DNA of 64,000 bases, from assembly GCA_963709665.1 (NCBI GenBank), contig CAVPWU010000002.1, positions 1,702,124 to 1,766,123 on the forward strand, given 5' to 3'. The position numbers were made by a program, and so were the translations under genes. The stretch comes from DASZIT01 sp963709665. Lineage in GTDB: Bacteria > Actinomycetota > Acidimicrobiia > Acidimicrobiales > RAAP-2. Positions 45,644-54,253 of the stretch are shown piece by piece. Each line of letters begins with the position of its first letter. Position 1 is the stretch's first letter. The notes beneath the pieces were generated by a model, which was given only the letters and a program-made list of their open reading frames with translations, ran no database searches and was not told the DNA's origin.

Positions 45644-46017
45644 AGGTCCGGGGGCAGCGGGAGCGGCTTCCGCCCCGCGAACCCCTCTTCGGTGAAGTGC
45701 CACCATCCCAGGTCGTCCTCGTCCCGCTTCCAGCACAGGAGGTACACCACTCCCCGGTCGGTCATCGCCGGGAAGTCGAGGAGGCCGCTGTCGGCGTCCC
45801 GCAGCACGATCTCCTTAGCCCGGAACTCGTCGAGGGCCGCCTGGACGTCCACCGTGTCGGCCGGGTCGGTGGGGTCCTCGACGGCGGTGGCGGCCACCGA
45901 GCCGTGCCCGTTCATCCGGGCCACCGAGGTCTGGTGGGCGCCCCGGCGCAGCGAGTCGATCAGCACCCGCAGCCGGGGCAGCTCCGCCCGCGCCTCGTCC
46001 TCGGTCCAGTACCGCAC
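45640..46017 (-). CDS. DUF2203 family protein
   Basis: 125 aa. Seen: an N-terminal YWTEDEARAELPRLRVLIDS and a C-terminal VVYLLCWKRDEDDLGWWHF followed by EEGFAGRKPL, the DUF2203 pattern. Cytosolic, function unknown. The GTG at 46017 is fixed by a TAGTCT -10 six bases upstream. It opens the operon with the ABC exporter, to which it is coupled by a 4-base overlap. Confidence 0.85.
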   Translation of the reverse strand: MRYWTEDEARAELPRLRVLIDSLRRGAHQTSVARMNGHGSVAATAVEDPTDPADTVDVQAALDEFRAKEIVLRDADSGLLDFPAMTDRGVVYLLCWKRDEDDLGWWHFTEEGFAGRKPLPLPPDL

Positions 46018-46023
46018 CCCAGC

Positions 46024-46029
46024 AGACTA
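46024..46029 (-). promoter_or_regulatory. -10 element, leaderless promoter of DUF2203-ABC operon
   Basis: TAGTCT on the minus strand, 6 bases, then GTG at 46017. Confidence 0.5.
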
Positions 46030-46066
46030 GGCCCGGTACCGCTCCACCCCCGCCGGTCGTCCACCG

Positions 46067-46834
46067 CTACTTGGGCGGCATCCGGATGCCGCCGTCGAGG
46101 CGGATCACCTCGGCGTTGAGGTAGCTGTTCCGGGCGATGTGGCTGACCAGCTCACCGAACTCCGCCGGGTCGCCGAGCCGCTTGGGGAAGTTCACCGACT
46201 GGGACAGGGCCTCCTTGGCCTCGTCGGGGAGCATGGCCAGCAGCGGGGTGTTGAACAGGCCGGGGGCGATGGCCAGCACCCGGATCCCCACCACCGCCAG
46301 GTCGCGGGCGGCCGGGAGGGTCATGCCGACGATGGCGCCCTTGGAGGCGGAGTAGGCCAGCTGGCCGATCTGTCCGTCGAAGGCGGCCACCGAGGCGGTG
46401 TTGACCACCACCCCACGCTCCCCGTTGGCCTGCGGCTCGACGGTGGCGATCACCGAGGCCGCCTTGGTCATGATGTTGAAGGTGCCGATCACGTTCAGGG
46501 TCTGGATGAACTGGAAGGGCTGGAGGTCGTGGGGGGACCCGTCGCGGTTGATGACCCGACCGATCCACCCGGTGCCGGCACAGTTGACGGCGATGCGGAG
46601 GTTGCCGCCCTCGGCGGCCTGGTCGACCGCCCGCTGGCAGTCGTCGGGCAGCGTGACGTCGCCGGCCACGTAGTTGGCGTTGGCCCCGATGTCGGCGGCG
46701 ACCTGCTTGGCACCGTCCTCGTTGCGGTCGAAGATGGTGACCCGCACCCCCTCCGACGCCAGCTTCCTGGCGGTGGCCTCGCCGAGGCCGGACGCGCCCC
46801 CGGTGATGATGGCTGAACTTCCGTTGATCTCCAT
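46067..46834 (-). CDS. SDR, type II 3-hydroxyacyl-CoA dehydrogenase-like
   Basis: NAD-dependent short-chain dehydrogenase, most like HSD17B10-type 3-hydroxyacyl-CoA dehydrogenases of beta-oxidation. 255 aa. Seen: IITGGASGLGEATARKLA at residues ~8-25, VNCAGTGWIGRVI, NTASVAAFDGQIGQLAY, the catalytic YSASKGAIVGMT, and a C-terminal EVIRLDGGIRMPPK. The ATG at 46834 is fixed by a TACGCT -10 six bases upstream. Substrate is inferred from family resemblance only. Confidence 0.9.
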   Translation of the reverse strand: MEINGSSAIITGGASGLGEATARKLASEGVRVTIFDRNEDGAKQVAADIGANANYVAGDVTLPDDCQRAVDQAAEGGNLRIAVNCAGTGWIGRVINRDGSPHDLQPFQFIQTLNVIGTFNIMTKAASVIATVEPQANGERGVVVNTASVAAFDGQIGQLAYSASKGAIVGMTLPAARDLAVVGIRVLAIAPGLFNTPLLAMLPDEAKEALSQSVNFPKRLGDPAEFGELVSHIARNSYLNAEVIRLDGGIRMPPK

Positions 46835-46840
46835 GCCCGT

Positions 46841-46846
46841 AGCGTA
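46841..46846 (-). promoter_or_regulatory. -10 element, leaderless promoter of the SDR gene
   Basis: TACGCT on the minus strand, 6 bases, then ATG at 46834. Confidence 0.55.
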
Positions 46847-46919
46847 GGGGAGGCGGCCACCGCCGCCCAATGCACGGCCCCGTCCGCTCGGTGCAGAGGG
46901 CTGGCCAGGGGGTTCGCCG

Positions 46920-47369
46920 TTACTGGGCAGCAGCGGCCTCGGTGGCCAACCGGTCCACCAGGTCGTTCATCCCGTGGCCGGAGTGACCCTTCACCCACTC
47001 GAAGGTCACCGGCCGGGCGGAGTCGAGCGCCAGGGCGAAGAGCGCCTCCCAGAGGTCCCGGTTGGCCACCGGCTTGCCCTGGGAGTTCTTCCACCCCCTG
47101 CGCTGCCAGCCGGCCCACCAGCGCTGCCGGAAGCAGTTGACCACGTAGGTGGAGTCACTGACCACGTGGACGGGCCCGTCCAGGGACCGGAGGGCCTCGA
47201 TCACCGCGGTGATCTCCATCCGCTGGTTGGTGGAGTGGGGCTCGCCACCGCTGTCCGACCGGCCGTCCTCGGTGGCCCAGCCCCACCCGCCCGGGCCGGG
47301 GTTGCCCAGGCAGGACCCGTCCGTGTAGACGACGGTGGGCAGGTCGGGGCGTGGGGACGGGCTCGTCAT
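46920..47369 (-). CDS. rnhA: ribonuclease HI
   Basis: Cleaves RNA in RNA-DNA hybrids during replication and R-loop removal. 149 aa. Seen: VYTDGSCLGNPGPGGWGW with the first catalytic Asp, NQRMEITAVIEAL with Glu, VVSDSTYVVNCF with the second Asp, and WVKGHSGHGMNDLVDRLA with His and the last Asp: a complete DEDD set. ATG 47369 is preferred; an upstream ATG five codons earlier is possible. Divergent from aceE. Confidence 0.95.
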   Translation of the reverse strand: MTSPSPRPDLPTVVYTDGSCLGNPGPGGWGWATEDGRSDSGGEPHSTNQRMEITAVIEALRSLDGPVHVVSDSTYVVNCFRQRWWAGWQRRGWKNSQGKPVANRDLWEALFALALDSARPVTFEWVKGHSGHGMNDLVDRLATEAAAAQ

Positions 47370-47472
47370 CCGGACAGCATGCACGGTCGGGGACCGGCGC
47401 GCCCACCTCCGGCGCCGCCCGATGACCCGCCGGTAGCTTTCGGTCCGCCGCCGGCGGTGGGATCATGGGTCC

Positions 47473-50199
47473 ATGCTCTTCGACGGCGTCAGCCACCAGC
47501 TCCACGACTTCGACGCCGGGGAGACCGCCGAGTGGATGGACGCCTTCGACGACGTCGTCGACTCCTACGGGCGGACCCGGGCCCGGTACCTGCTGATGCG
47601 GCTGCTCGAGCGCGCCCGCCAGCGCCAGGTCGACTTTCCGGCCACCGTGTCCAGCCCCTACGTCAACACCATCCCCACCGACGCCGAGCCCGACTTCCCC
47701 GGCGACGAGTACCTCGAGCGGCGGATCCGGGCCTACATCCGGTGGAACGCCGCCATCATGGTGGTGCGGGCCAACTCCCGCTCCGAGTCGATCGGTGGCC
47801 ACCTCTCCACCTACGCCAGCTCGGCCTCCCTCTACGAGGTCGGGTTCAACCACTTCTTCCGGGGCAAGGACGAGGGCGGGGTGGGCGACCAGGTGTTCTT
47901 CCAGGGCCACGCCTCCCCGGGGATCTACAGCCGGGCCTTCGTGGAGGGCCGGCTCGCCGAGGCCCAGCTCGACAACTTCCGCTTCGAGGTGGACGGGGAC
48001 GGCCTGTCGTCCTACCCGCACCCGCGGCTGATGCCCGACTTCTGGGAGTTCCCCACCGTCTCCATGGGCCTGGGCCCTCTCACCGCCATCGGCCAGGCCC
48101 ACGTCAACCGCTACCTGGCCGCCCGGGGCCTGGCCGACACCTCGGCCGGGCGGGTGTGGTGCTTCGTGGGCGACGGCGAGTTCGACGAGCCGGAGACCAT
48201 CGGGTCGCTGAGCATGGCCGGCCGGGAGCACCTCGACAACCTGACCTTCGTGGTCAACTGCAACCTCCAACGGCTCGACGGCCCGGTCCGGGGCAACGGC
48301 AAGGTCATCCAGGAGTTCGAGGCGCTGTTCCGGGGTGCCGGATGGAACGTCATCAAGGTGGTGTGGGGACGGACCTGGGACCAGCTGCTGGCCCGGGACA
48401 CCGACGGCGTGCTGCTCAACAAGATGAACTCCACGGTGGACGGGGAGTTCCAGAAGTACGCCACCGAGTCGGGCGCCTACATCCGGGAGCACTTCTTCGG
48501 ACCCGACCCCCGGCTGCAGGCCATGGTGGCCGACCTCTCCGACGAGGAGCTGCAGGCCCTCCCCCGGGGTGGCCATGACTACCGGAAGATCTACGCCGCC
48601 TACCTGGCCGCCACCGAGCACGTCGGGGCGCCCACCGCCATCCTGGCCAAGACGGTCAAGGGGTGGACCCTGGGCCCGGAGATCGAGGCCCGGAACGCCA
48701 CCCACCAGATCAAGAAGCTGACCAAGGCCCAGCTCCGGACCCTCCGGGACCGGCTCTTCCTCAACGAGGAGATCCCCGACGAGGCCCTGGAGGCGGACCT
48801 GCCGCCCTACTTCCTGCCCGCCCCCGACTCCGACGCCGCCCGCTACCTGGCCGAGCGCCGCCGTCGCCTGGGCGGTCCGCTCCCCCGCCGGATCGACCAC
48901 CCGGTGGTGGTCGAGCCCCCGGCCCCCGCCGCCTTCGCCGACCTGCTCGGGGGCTCGGGCACCCAGGCCGCCTCCACCACCATGGCCTTCGCCCGGCTGC
49001 TGCGGAACCTGGTGCGGGACCCGTCGATCGGCCGGCGGGTGGTGCCGATCGTCCCCGACGAGGCCCGCACCTTCGGTCTCGAGTCGCTGATCTCCGAGGT
49101 CCAGATCTACGCCCCGGAGGGACAGCGCTACACCCCGGTCGACGCCGGCCTGGCCCTCCACTACGCCGAGAGCGAGTCCGGGCAGGTGCTCGAGGAGGGC
49201 ATCACCGAGGCCGGCGCCACCGCCGCCTTCACCGCCGCCGCCACCGCCTACGCCACCTGGGGCCAGCCCCTCATCCCCTGCTACCTCTTCTACTCGATGT
49301 TCGGCTTCCAACGGGTGGGCGACCTGCTCTGGGCGCTGGCCGACATGCGGGGCCGGGGCTTCCTGCTCGGTTGCACGGCGGGCCGGACCACCCTCAACGG
49401 CGAAGGCCTCCAGCACCAGGACGGCCACTCGCTCCTGTTGGCGTCGGCCGTCCCCAGCGTGGCCGCCTACGACCCGGCCTTCGCCTACGAGGTGGCGGTG
49501 ATCATGGAGGACGGGATCCGCCGGATGCTCGGCCCCGACGCCGAGGACCGGTACTGGTACCTCACCCTCTACAACGAGAACTACCCGATGCCCGCCCTGC
49601 CCGCCGACCCCGACGAGGCCGCCCGGGTCCGTCACGGGATCGTCACCGGCATGTACCGCTACGCCGCCGGCGCCCCGGCCGCCGCCGGCGGGGACCGGCC
49701 CGCCCACCAGGCCACCCTGCTGTTCTCGGGGAGCACCTGGCAGGCGGCCATGGAGGCCCGGGACGAGCTGGCCTCCACGTGGGGGGTGGACGCCGATGTC
49801 TGGTCGGTGACCTCCTACAAGTCCCTCCGGGAGGAGGCCCTCTCCACCGAGCGGTGGAACCGGCTCCACCCCGGCGAGGAGCCCCGGATCCCGCTGGTCA
49901 CCGCCGCCCTGGGCGACCGCACCGGGCCGGTGGTGGCGGTGACCGACTTCGTCCGGGCGGTGCCCGACATGGTGGCCCGGTTCGTGGGCCGGCCCTTCGT
50001 GCCCCTCGGGACCGACGGCTTCGGTCGGTCCGACACCCGGGAGCGCCTCCGCCGGTACTTCGAGATCGACGCCGCCCACCTGGTGGTGGCCGTCCTGGAC
50101 GGACTGGTGGCCGAGGGCCGACTGGGGTCCGACGCCGTCCGGAAGGCCATCGCCCGCTACGGCATCGACACCTCGGCCGACGACCCCTGGACCACCTGA
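47473..50199 (+). CDS. aceE: pyruvate dehydrogenase E1 component, homodimeric
   Basis: Thiamine-diphosphate enzyme that decarboxylates pyruvate and acetylates the E2 lipoyl group. 908 aa, the AceE length. Seen: GHLSTYASSASLYEVGFNHF, QGHASPGIYSRAF, SMGLGPLTAIGQAHVNRYL, the ThDP motif GDGEFDEPE near residue 233 with NCNLQRLDGPVRG, and IPCYLFYSMFGFQRVGDLLW. A TAGCTT element (47434-47439) precedes the ATG by 33 bases. Its E2/E3 genes are at 40884-43704 on the other strand, so the complex is split over two transcripts. Confidence 0.95.
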   Translation: MLFDGVSHQLHDFDAGETAEWMDAFDDVVDSYGRTRARYLLMRLLERARQRQVDFPATVSSPYVNTIPTDAEPDFPGDEYLERRIRAYIRWNAAIMVVRANSRSESIGGHLSTYASSASLYEVGFNHFFRGKDEGGVGDQVFFQGHASPGIYSRAFVEGRLAEAQLDNFRFEVDGDGLSSYPHPRLMPDFWEFPTVSMGLGPLTAIGQAHVNRYLAARGLADTSAGRVWCFVGDGEFDEPETIGSLSMAGREHLDNLTFVVNCNLQRLDGPVRGNGKVIQEFEALFRGAGWNVIKVVWGRTWDQLLARDTDGVLLNKMNSTVDGEFQKYATESGAYIREHFFGPDPRLQAMVADLSDEELQALPRGGHDYRKIYAAYLAATEHVGAPTAILAKTVKGWTLGPEIEARNATHQIKKLTKAQLRTLRDRLFLNEEIPDEALEADLPPYFLPAPDSDAARYLAERRRRLGGPLPRRIDHPVVVEPPAPAAFADLLGGSGTQAASTTMAFARLLRNLVRDPSIGRRVVPIVPDEARTFGLESLISEVQIYAPEGQRYTPVDAGLALHYAESESGQVLEEGITEAGATAAFTAAATAYATWGQPLIPCYLFYSMFGFQRVGDLLWALADMRGRGFLLGCTAGRTTLNGEGLQHQDGHSLLLASAVPSVAAYDPAFAYEVAVIMEDGIRRMLGPDAEDRYWYLTLYNENYPMPALPADPDEAARVRHGIVTGMYRYAAGAPAAAGGDRPAHQATLLFSGSTWQAAMEARDELASTWGVDADVWSVTSYKSLREEALSTERWNRLHPGEEPRIPLVTAALGDRTGPVVAVTDFVRAVPDMVARFVGRPFVPLGTDGFGRSDTRERLRRYFEIDAAHLVVAVLDGLVAEGRLGSDAVRKAIARYGIDTSADDPWTT

Positions 50200-50248
50200 C
50201 CGGCGCCGGGGGGCGCCCGGTCGTGCGCCCGGCCCGTCAGGTGCCCTC

Positions 50249-50254
50249 TACACT
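50249..50254 (+). promoter_or_regulatory. -10 element, leaderless promoter of the HhH-GPD/thiE pair
   Basis: TACACT, 6 bases, then GTG at 50261. Confidence 0.5.
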
Positions 50255-50260
50255 CGGTCC

Positions 50261-50854
50261 GTGACCTCCCCGAACCTGGTGCTGAGCGGCGATCCGGATG
50301 CCGACGCCCTGCTCTCCCACGACCCGCTGGCCCTGGTGATCGGCATGGTGCTCGACCAGCAGGTACCGCTGGAGCGGGCGTTCCGGTCGCCGTTCGACCT
50401 GAAGGAGCGCCTGGGCGGCACGTTGGAGGCCGGGGCGATCGCCGCCATGGACCCCGACGCCCTGGCCGCCGTCTTCGCCATCCGGCCGGCCCTCCACCGG
50501 TTCCCCAGCTCCATGGCCGGACGGGTCCAGGAGGTCTGCCGGGTGGTCACCGACGAGTACGGGGGCGATGCCGCCGCCATCTGGACCTCGGCCAAGGACG
50601 GCAAGCAGCTCCTGGCCAACGTCAAGGCCCTCCCCGGGTTCGGGGTCCAGAAGGCCAAGATCTTCGTCGCCCTGCTGGGCAAGCAGCTCGGCGTGCGGCC
50701 CACCGGCTGGCGCCAGGCGTGCTCGCCGTTCGGCGACGCCGGCACCTTCCAGTCCATCGCCGACATCGACTCCCCGGAGGCCCTCCTCAAGGTCCGCCGC
50801 CACAAGCAGCAGATGAAGGCCGAGGCGAAGGCGAAGGCCTCCAGCTCCACGTGA
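50261..50854 (+). CDS. HhH-GPD family protein (TIGR03252-like)
   Basis: Related to base-excision DNA glycosylases. 197 aa. Seen: DPLALVIGMVLDQQVPLERA (helical domain start), and the helix-hairpin-helix ANVKALPGFGVQKAKIFVAL near residues 125-144. The [4Fe-4S] cysteine cluster of EndoIII is absent, and the catalytic Lys/Asp of the family are not evident, so glycosylase activity is doubtful. The C-terminus is Lys/Ala-rich. GTG start from a leaderless promoter; its end overlaps thiE by 4 bases. Confidence 0.88.
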   Translation: MTSPNLVLSGDPDADALLSHDPLALVIGMVLDQQVPLERAFRSPFDLKERLGGTLEAGAIAAMDPDALAAVFAIRPALHRFPSSMAGRVQEVCRVVTDEYGGDAAAIWTSAKDGKQLLANVKALPGFGVQKAKIFVALLGKQLGVRPTGWRQACSPFGDAGTFQSIADIDSPEALLKVRRHKQQMKAEAKAKASSST

Positions 50855-51522
50855 CCGGACCGGCGACGCCGGGTCCCCGCTGGGAGCTCGACCGGCGACG
50901 GCTCTACCTCTGCACCCCCGACCGCCCAGACCTCGAGGAGTTCCTCGATGCCTGCCTGCGTGGCGGCGTCGACGTCGTGCAGCTGCGGGACAAGCACCTC
51001 GACGACGTCGGGCTGGTGGACCGGGCCCGGGCGGCCCGGGCGGTCTGCGTCCACCACCGGGTGCCGTTCGTCCTCAACGACCGTCCCGACCTGGCGGTGG
51101 CGGCCGGGTCCGACGGGGTCCACGTCGGACAGGACGACGTGACGGCGGCGGTGGCCCGGGCGGCGGTGGGGCCCGGCGGCCTGGTGGGCCTCTCCACCCA
51201 CGCCCCGGACGAGCTTGAGCGGGCGGTGGCGGACCGGGACCCGGTCGACTACGTCTCCGCCGGGCCGGTGGTGCCCACCCCGACCAAGCCGGGACGCCCG
51301 GGCACCGGCGTCGGGTACGTGACGGCGGCGGTGGCCCGGTCGCCCTGGCCGGTGTGGGTGACCGGCGGGGTGGCCCCCGACACCGTCCCGGGAATGGCCC
51401 GGGCCGGGGCCCGGCACTTCGTGGTGGTCCGGTGGCTCACCGGGGCCGCCGATCCGGGGGCGGCCGCCCGGCAGCTGCGGGACGCCATCGAGACGGCGGT
51501 GTCCGGGGCCGGCCCGGACTGA
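50851..51522 (+). CDS. thiE: thiamine-phosphate synthase
   Basis: Joins the pyrimidine and thiazole phosphates to make thiamine monophosphate. 223 aa. Seen: LYLCTPDRPDLEEFLDACLR, VDVVQLRDKHLDD (pyrophosphate site), VPFVLNDRPDLAVAAGSDGV and HVGQDDVTAA, and GPVVPTPTKPGRPGTG. GTG start in a 4-base overlap with the HhH-GPD stop. The AceE complex is a major consumer of its product. Confidence 0.93.
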   Translation: MTGPATPGPRWELDRRRLYLCTPDRPDLEEFLDACLRGGVDVVQLRDKHLDDVGLVDRARAARAVCVHHRVPFVLNDRPDLAVAAGSDGVHVGQDDVTAAVARAAVGPGGLVGLSTHAPDELERAVADRDPVDYVSAGPVVPTPTKPGRPGTGVGYVTAAVARSPWPVWVTGGVAPDTVPGMARAGARHFVVVRWLTGAADPGAAARQLRDAIETAVSGAGPD

Positions 51523-51529
51523 CCACCGC

Positions 51530-52171
51530 TCAGCCGGCGGTGCCGCCGGTGGAGGTGGACGGGGCGGCGGTGGTCACCTTGGACGGGAGGGTGACCGACG
51601 GCGAGGTGCCCACGTCGGAGATGGTCAGGTCGACCCGGGTGGAGGCCGCCGTCAGCTGGACGTGTGACACGTACTGCCCCGTGACGGTGAAGACGAAGTG
51701 GGCCGTCTGGCCGTCCTGGGTGATGACGAACGAGTACTGGTCCCCGTTCTGGGTGACGTGGGTGGCCCGCTTGGCGTAGGGCAGGTAGCCCTGGACCGGG
51801 TCGTAGGCGGAGGCGGGCTGGGACAGGGCCCCCTTGGTGAAGGTGAGGTTCCCCGGGCCGGTACTGGTCGCCACCACCGAGCTCTGGTACTCCTCGCTCC
51901 CCACCACCCGGACGTAGAACCGCTTCCCCTGGGTGTCCACGTAGCCACTGAGCTTGTCGGGTGCCTGCCAGACCAGGAGCTGGGTCTGCGGCTGGGGGGC
52001 GGTGGCCTGCAGCAGCGACGTGTAGTTCGGGGCCTTGAGGGTGTTGTCCACCGCCACGGTGAGTCCGGCGTTGGAGGGGGCCTGCTGGATGCCGATGGCG
52101 GCCCCGGCCACGCCCACCACCGTCAGCAGGACCAGGGTCAGCCACGGGATCAGTCGCTGGGAGTCACTCAT
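51530..52171 (-). CDS. exported or membrane-anchored protein of unknown function
   Basis: 213 aa. Seen: an N-terminal hydrophobic segment LIPWLTLVLLTVVGVAGAAIG (residues ~7-27) without a lipobox cysteine, then a beta-rich extracellular domain with repeated Y/V-x-F strands (QYSFVITQDGQTAHFVFTV) and a Ser/Thr-rich tail. The shape resembles actinobacterial lipoprotein-like LppX/LprG beta folds but has no lipid anchor; this is an impression only. A TAGCGT element 7 bases upstream of the ATG supports the start. Confidence 0.75.
   Translation of the reverse strand: MSDSQRLIPWLTLVLLTVVGVAGAAIGIQQAPSNAGLTVAVDNTLKAPNYTSLLQATAPQPQTQLLVWQAPDKLSGYVDTQGKRFYVRVVGSEEYQSSVVATSTGPGNLTFTKGALSQPASAYDPVQGYLPYAKRATHVTQNGDQYSFVITQDGQTAHFVFTVTGQYVSHVQLTAASTRVDLTISDVGTSPSVTLPSKVTTAAPSTSTGGTAG
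51534..51549. terminator. GC hairpin at the end of two convergent genes
   Basis: CCGGCGG, TG, CCGCCGG just inside the end of the minus-strand gene and 12 bases after the thiE stop. Confidence 0.35.
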
Positions 52172-52243
52172 TCCGGAGACGCTACGCCAAGATCAGGGGG
52201 CGGGTGTCACGCCGGGACCGCCGGGTGGGCGGCCGGCCCGACC

Positions 52244-53359
52244 TCAGATGCCGATCCGCTGGGCCAGGAGCTCCCGGTGGTAGGAGGGGTCGCCGAGGAG
52301 CAGCTCGGAGGACTTGGCCCGCTTGAAGTAGAGGTGGGCGGGGTGCTCCCAGGTGAAGCCGATACCCCCGTGGATCTGGATGGTCTCGGCGGCGGCGTGG
52401 AAGTACGCCTCCGAGCAGTAGGACTTGGCCAGGCTGGCCACCACCGGAAGCTCGTCGGAGTCCTCGGCCGCCGCCCAGCCGGCGTAGTAGGCGGCCGACT
52501 TGGCCGACTCCACCTCCAGCAGCATGTCGGCGCACTTGTGCTTGATGGCCTGGAAGCTCCCGATGGGGCGCCCGAACTGGATCCGGGTCTTGGCGTACTC
52601 CACCGAGGAGTCGAGACACCGCTGGGCGCCGCCCACCTGCTCGGCGGCCAGCGCCACCGCCGCCAGGTCCAGGGTCTTGGACAGGCCGGGCTCGGCCCCC
52701 CCGTCGGTCCCGATCAGCCAGGCCGGGGTGTCGGCGAACTCCAGGCGGGCCTGCTTGCGGGTCTGGTCCATGGTGGCCAGCGGGGTACGGGTGAGGCCGG
52801 CGGCGTCGTCCTTGACGCCGAACAGGCTGATGCCCGCCGCGGTCCGTCCCACCACCAGGATCAGGTTGGCCACATGGCCGTCCAGCACGAAGGACTTGTG
52901 GCCGTTCAGCTTCCAGCCGTCGCCGTCGGGGGTGGCGGCCAGGGTCACCCCCTCGGTGTCCCACCGGCCGCTGTCCTCGGTGAAGGCCAGGGTGCCGATG
53001 GTCTCGCCGGAGGCGATCCCCGGGAGCAGGTAGCCCTTGGCGGCATCGTCGCCCGAGGTGAGCAGGGCGTTGGCGGCCAGGGCCACCGTGGAGAAGAACG
53101 GGGCGCACAGCAGCGAGGCCCCCATCTCCTCCAGGACCACGATGAGCTCCACGTAGGAGAAGCCCGACCCGCCGTACTCCTCGGGGATGGTGAGGGATTG
53201 GAGTCCCAGCTGCTCGGCCATCTGGGTCCACACCGCCGGGTCGTACCCGTCGGTGGTCTCCATCAGCCGTCGGACCTCGGTCTCGGGCGACTTGTCGTCG
53301 AGGAAGCGGCGGACCGACTTGCGGAGCTCGTCCTGCTCCTCACTGAAGGCGAAGTTCAT
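52244..53359 (-). CDS. acyl-CoA dehydrogenase
   Basis: FAD enzyme that makes 2-enoyl-CoA in fatty-acid, branched-chain or sterol breakdown. 371 aa. Seen: NFAFSEEQDELRKSVRRFL at the start, LAFTEDSGRWDTEGVTL, VGGAQRCLDSSVEYAKTRIQ, FGRPIGSFQAIKHKCADM, and the C-terminal IQIHGGIGFTWEHPAHLYF. The usual catalytic glutamate position is not obvious (HGGIGFTWE gives the conserved Gly-rich loop). Start ATG 53359 has GGGGGATGG upstream. A TTGACC...GGTCAA palindrome sits in the promoter region. Confidence 0.92.
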   Translation of the reverse strand: MNFAFSEEQDELRKSVRRFLDDKSPETEVRRLMETTDGYDPAVWTQMAEQLGLQSLTIPEEYGGSGFSYVELIVVLEEMGASLLCAPFFSTVALAANALLTSGDDAAKGYLLPGIASGETIGTLAFTEDSGRWDTEGVTLAATPDGDGWKLNGHKSFVLDGHVANLILVVGRTAAGISLFGVKDDAAGLTRTPLATMDQTRKQARLEFADTPAWLIGTDGGAEPGLSKTLDLAAVALAAEQVGGAQRCLDSSVEYAKTRIQFGRPIGSFQAIKHKCADMLLEVESAKSAAYYAGWAAAEDSDELPVVASLAKSYCSEAYFHAAAETIQIHGGIGFTWEHPAHLYFKRAKSSELLLGDPSYHRELLAQRIGI

Positions 53360-53434
53360 GGTGTGCTCCATCCCCCTGGGGTGGCCCCCGGCGTGGGGGC
53401 GACATCCTCCGTTGTCTACCAGACACCTCCCGGG

Positions 53435-53450
53435 TTGACCAACCGGTCAA
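53435..53450. promoter_or_regulatory. TTGACC-N4-GGTCAA operator-like palindrome
   Basis: TTGACCAACCGGTCAA upstream of the acyl-CoA dehydrogenase. On the minus strand a TTGGTC -35 inside it and a TAGACA -10, 18 bases apart, would drive that gene, so a bound repressor (TetR type fits the size) would block the promoter. Confidence 0.5.
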
Positions 53451-53558
53451 GTCTCCCGGGGGCGTCCGGCGGCGGCACCCCGACGGCCCGGCGATACGCT
53501 GACCCGGGCGGTCCGCACCGTCGTTCGAGCACCCCAGCCCGCGAGGAGGCCGGCACCC

Positions 53559-54176
53559 ATGGCAGCCACCACCATCGACTACGAGGACGCCACCGTCGAG
53601 GTCCACCGGGTGGTGGTGGGCCCGATGGACAACAACGTCTACATCGTCCGGTGCCGCCAGACCGGTGACGCCGTGCTGATCGACGCCGCCAACGAGCACG
53701 ACCTGCTCCTCGACCTCTGCCGCTCCCTCGGGGTCCGGTCGGTGGTCGAGACCCACGGTCACTGGGACCACATCCAGGCGGTGGAGGCGGTGCGGGACGC
53801 CGGATTCGAGGTGGCGGTGACCCGCGCCGACGCCGGCATGCTCCCCTCCTACGACCGGATCCTCGAGGACGACACCGTCCTCGAGGTGGGGAAGCTCCGC
53901 ATCGCCACCATCGCCACCCCCGGCCACACGCCCGGGTCGATGTGCTTCGCGGTGGCCGGGACGCCGCTGCTCTTCACCGGCGACACCCTGTTCCCGGGGG
54001 GACCAGGCAACACGTCGTTCGAGAACGCCGACTTCGGCACCATCATCGAGTCGATCGACCGGCGGCTGTTCGGACGGTTCGACCCCGGGACGCTGGTGCT
54101 CCCCGGCCACGGGGAGGGCACCACGGTGGGGGCCGAGTCCCCCCACCTCGACGAGTGGGTCGCCCGGGGCTGGTGA
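53559..54176 (+). CDS. MBL-fold metallo-hydrolase
   Basis: Glyoxalase II-like metallo-beta-lactamase fold hydrolase. 205 aa. Seen: VGPMDNNVYIVR, the metal motif THGHWDHIQ near residue 65 (HxHxDH), ATPGHTPGSMCFAV and LFTGDTLFPGG with the bridging Asp, and LPGHGEGTTVGAE with the last His. GAGGAGG lies 12 bases before the ATG. Divergent from the acyl-CoA dehydrogenase. The natural thioester or other substrate is unknown. Confidence 0.92.
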   Translation: MAATTIDYEDATVEVHRVVVGPMDNNVYIVRCRQTGDAVLIDAANEHDLLLDLCRSLGVRSVVETHGHWDHIQAVEAVRDAGFEVAVTRADAGMLPSYDRILEDDTVLEVGKLRIATIATPGHTPGSMCFAVAGTPLLFTGDTLFPGGPGNTSFENADFGTIIESIDRRLFGRFDPGTLVLPGHGEGTTVGAESPHLDEWVARGW

Positions 54177-54253
54177 GTCCGACCGGGCACCCACCCGCGA
54201 CCCCGGGGGTGGCCTCCGCCCGTCACCGGCTGCCGCCTCGCCGTCCCCGCCCC

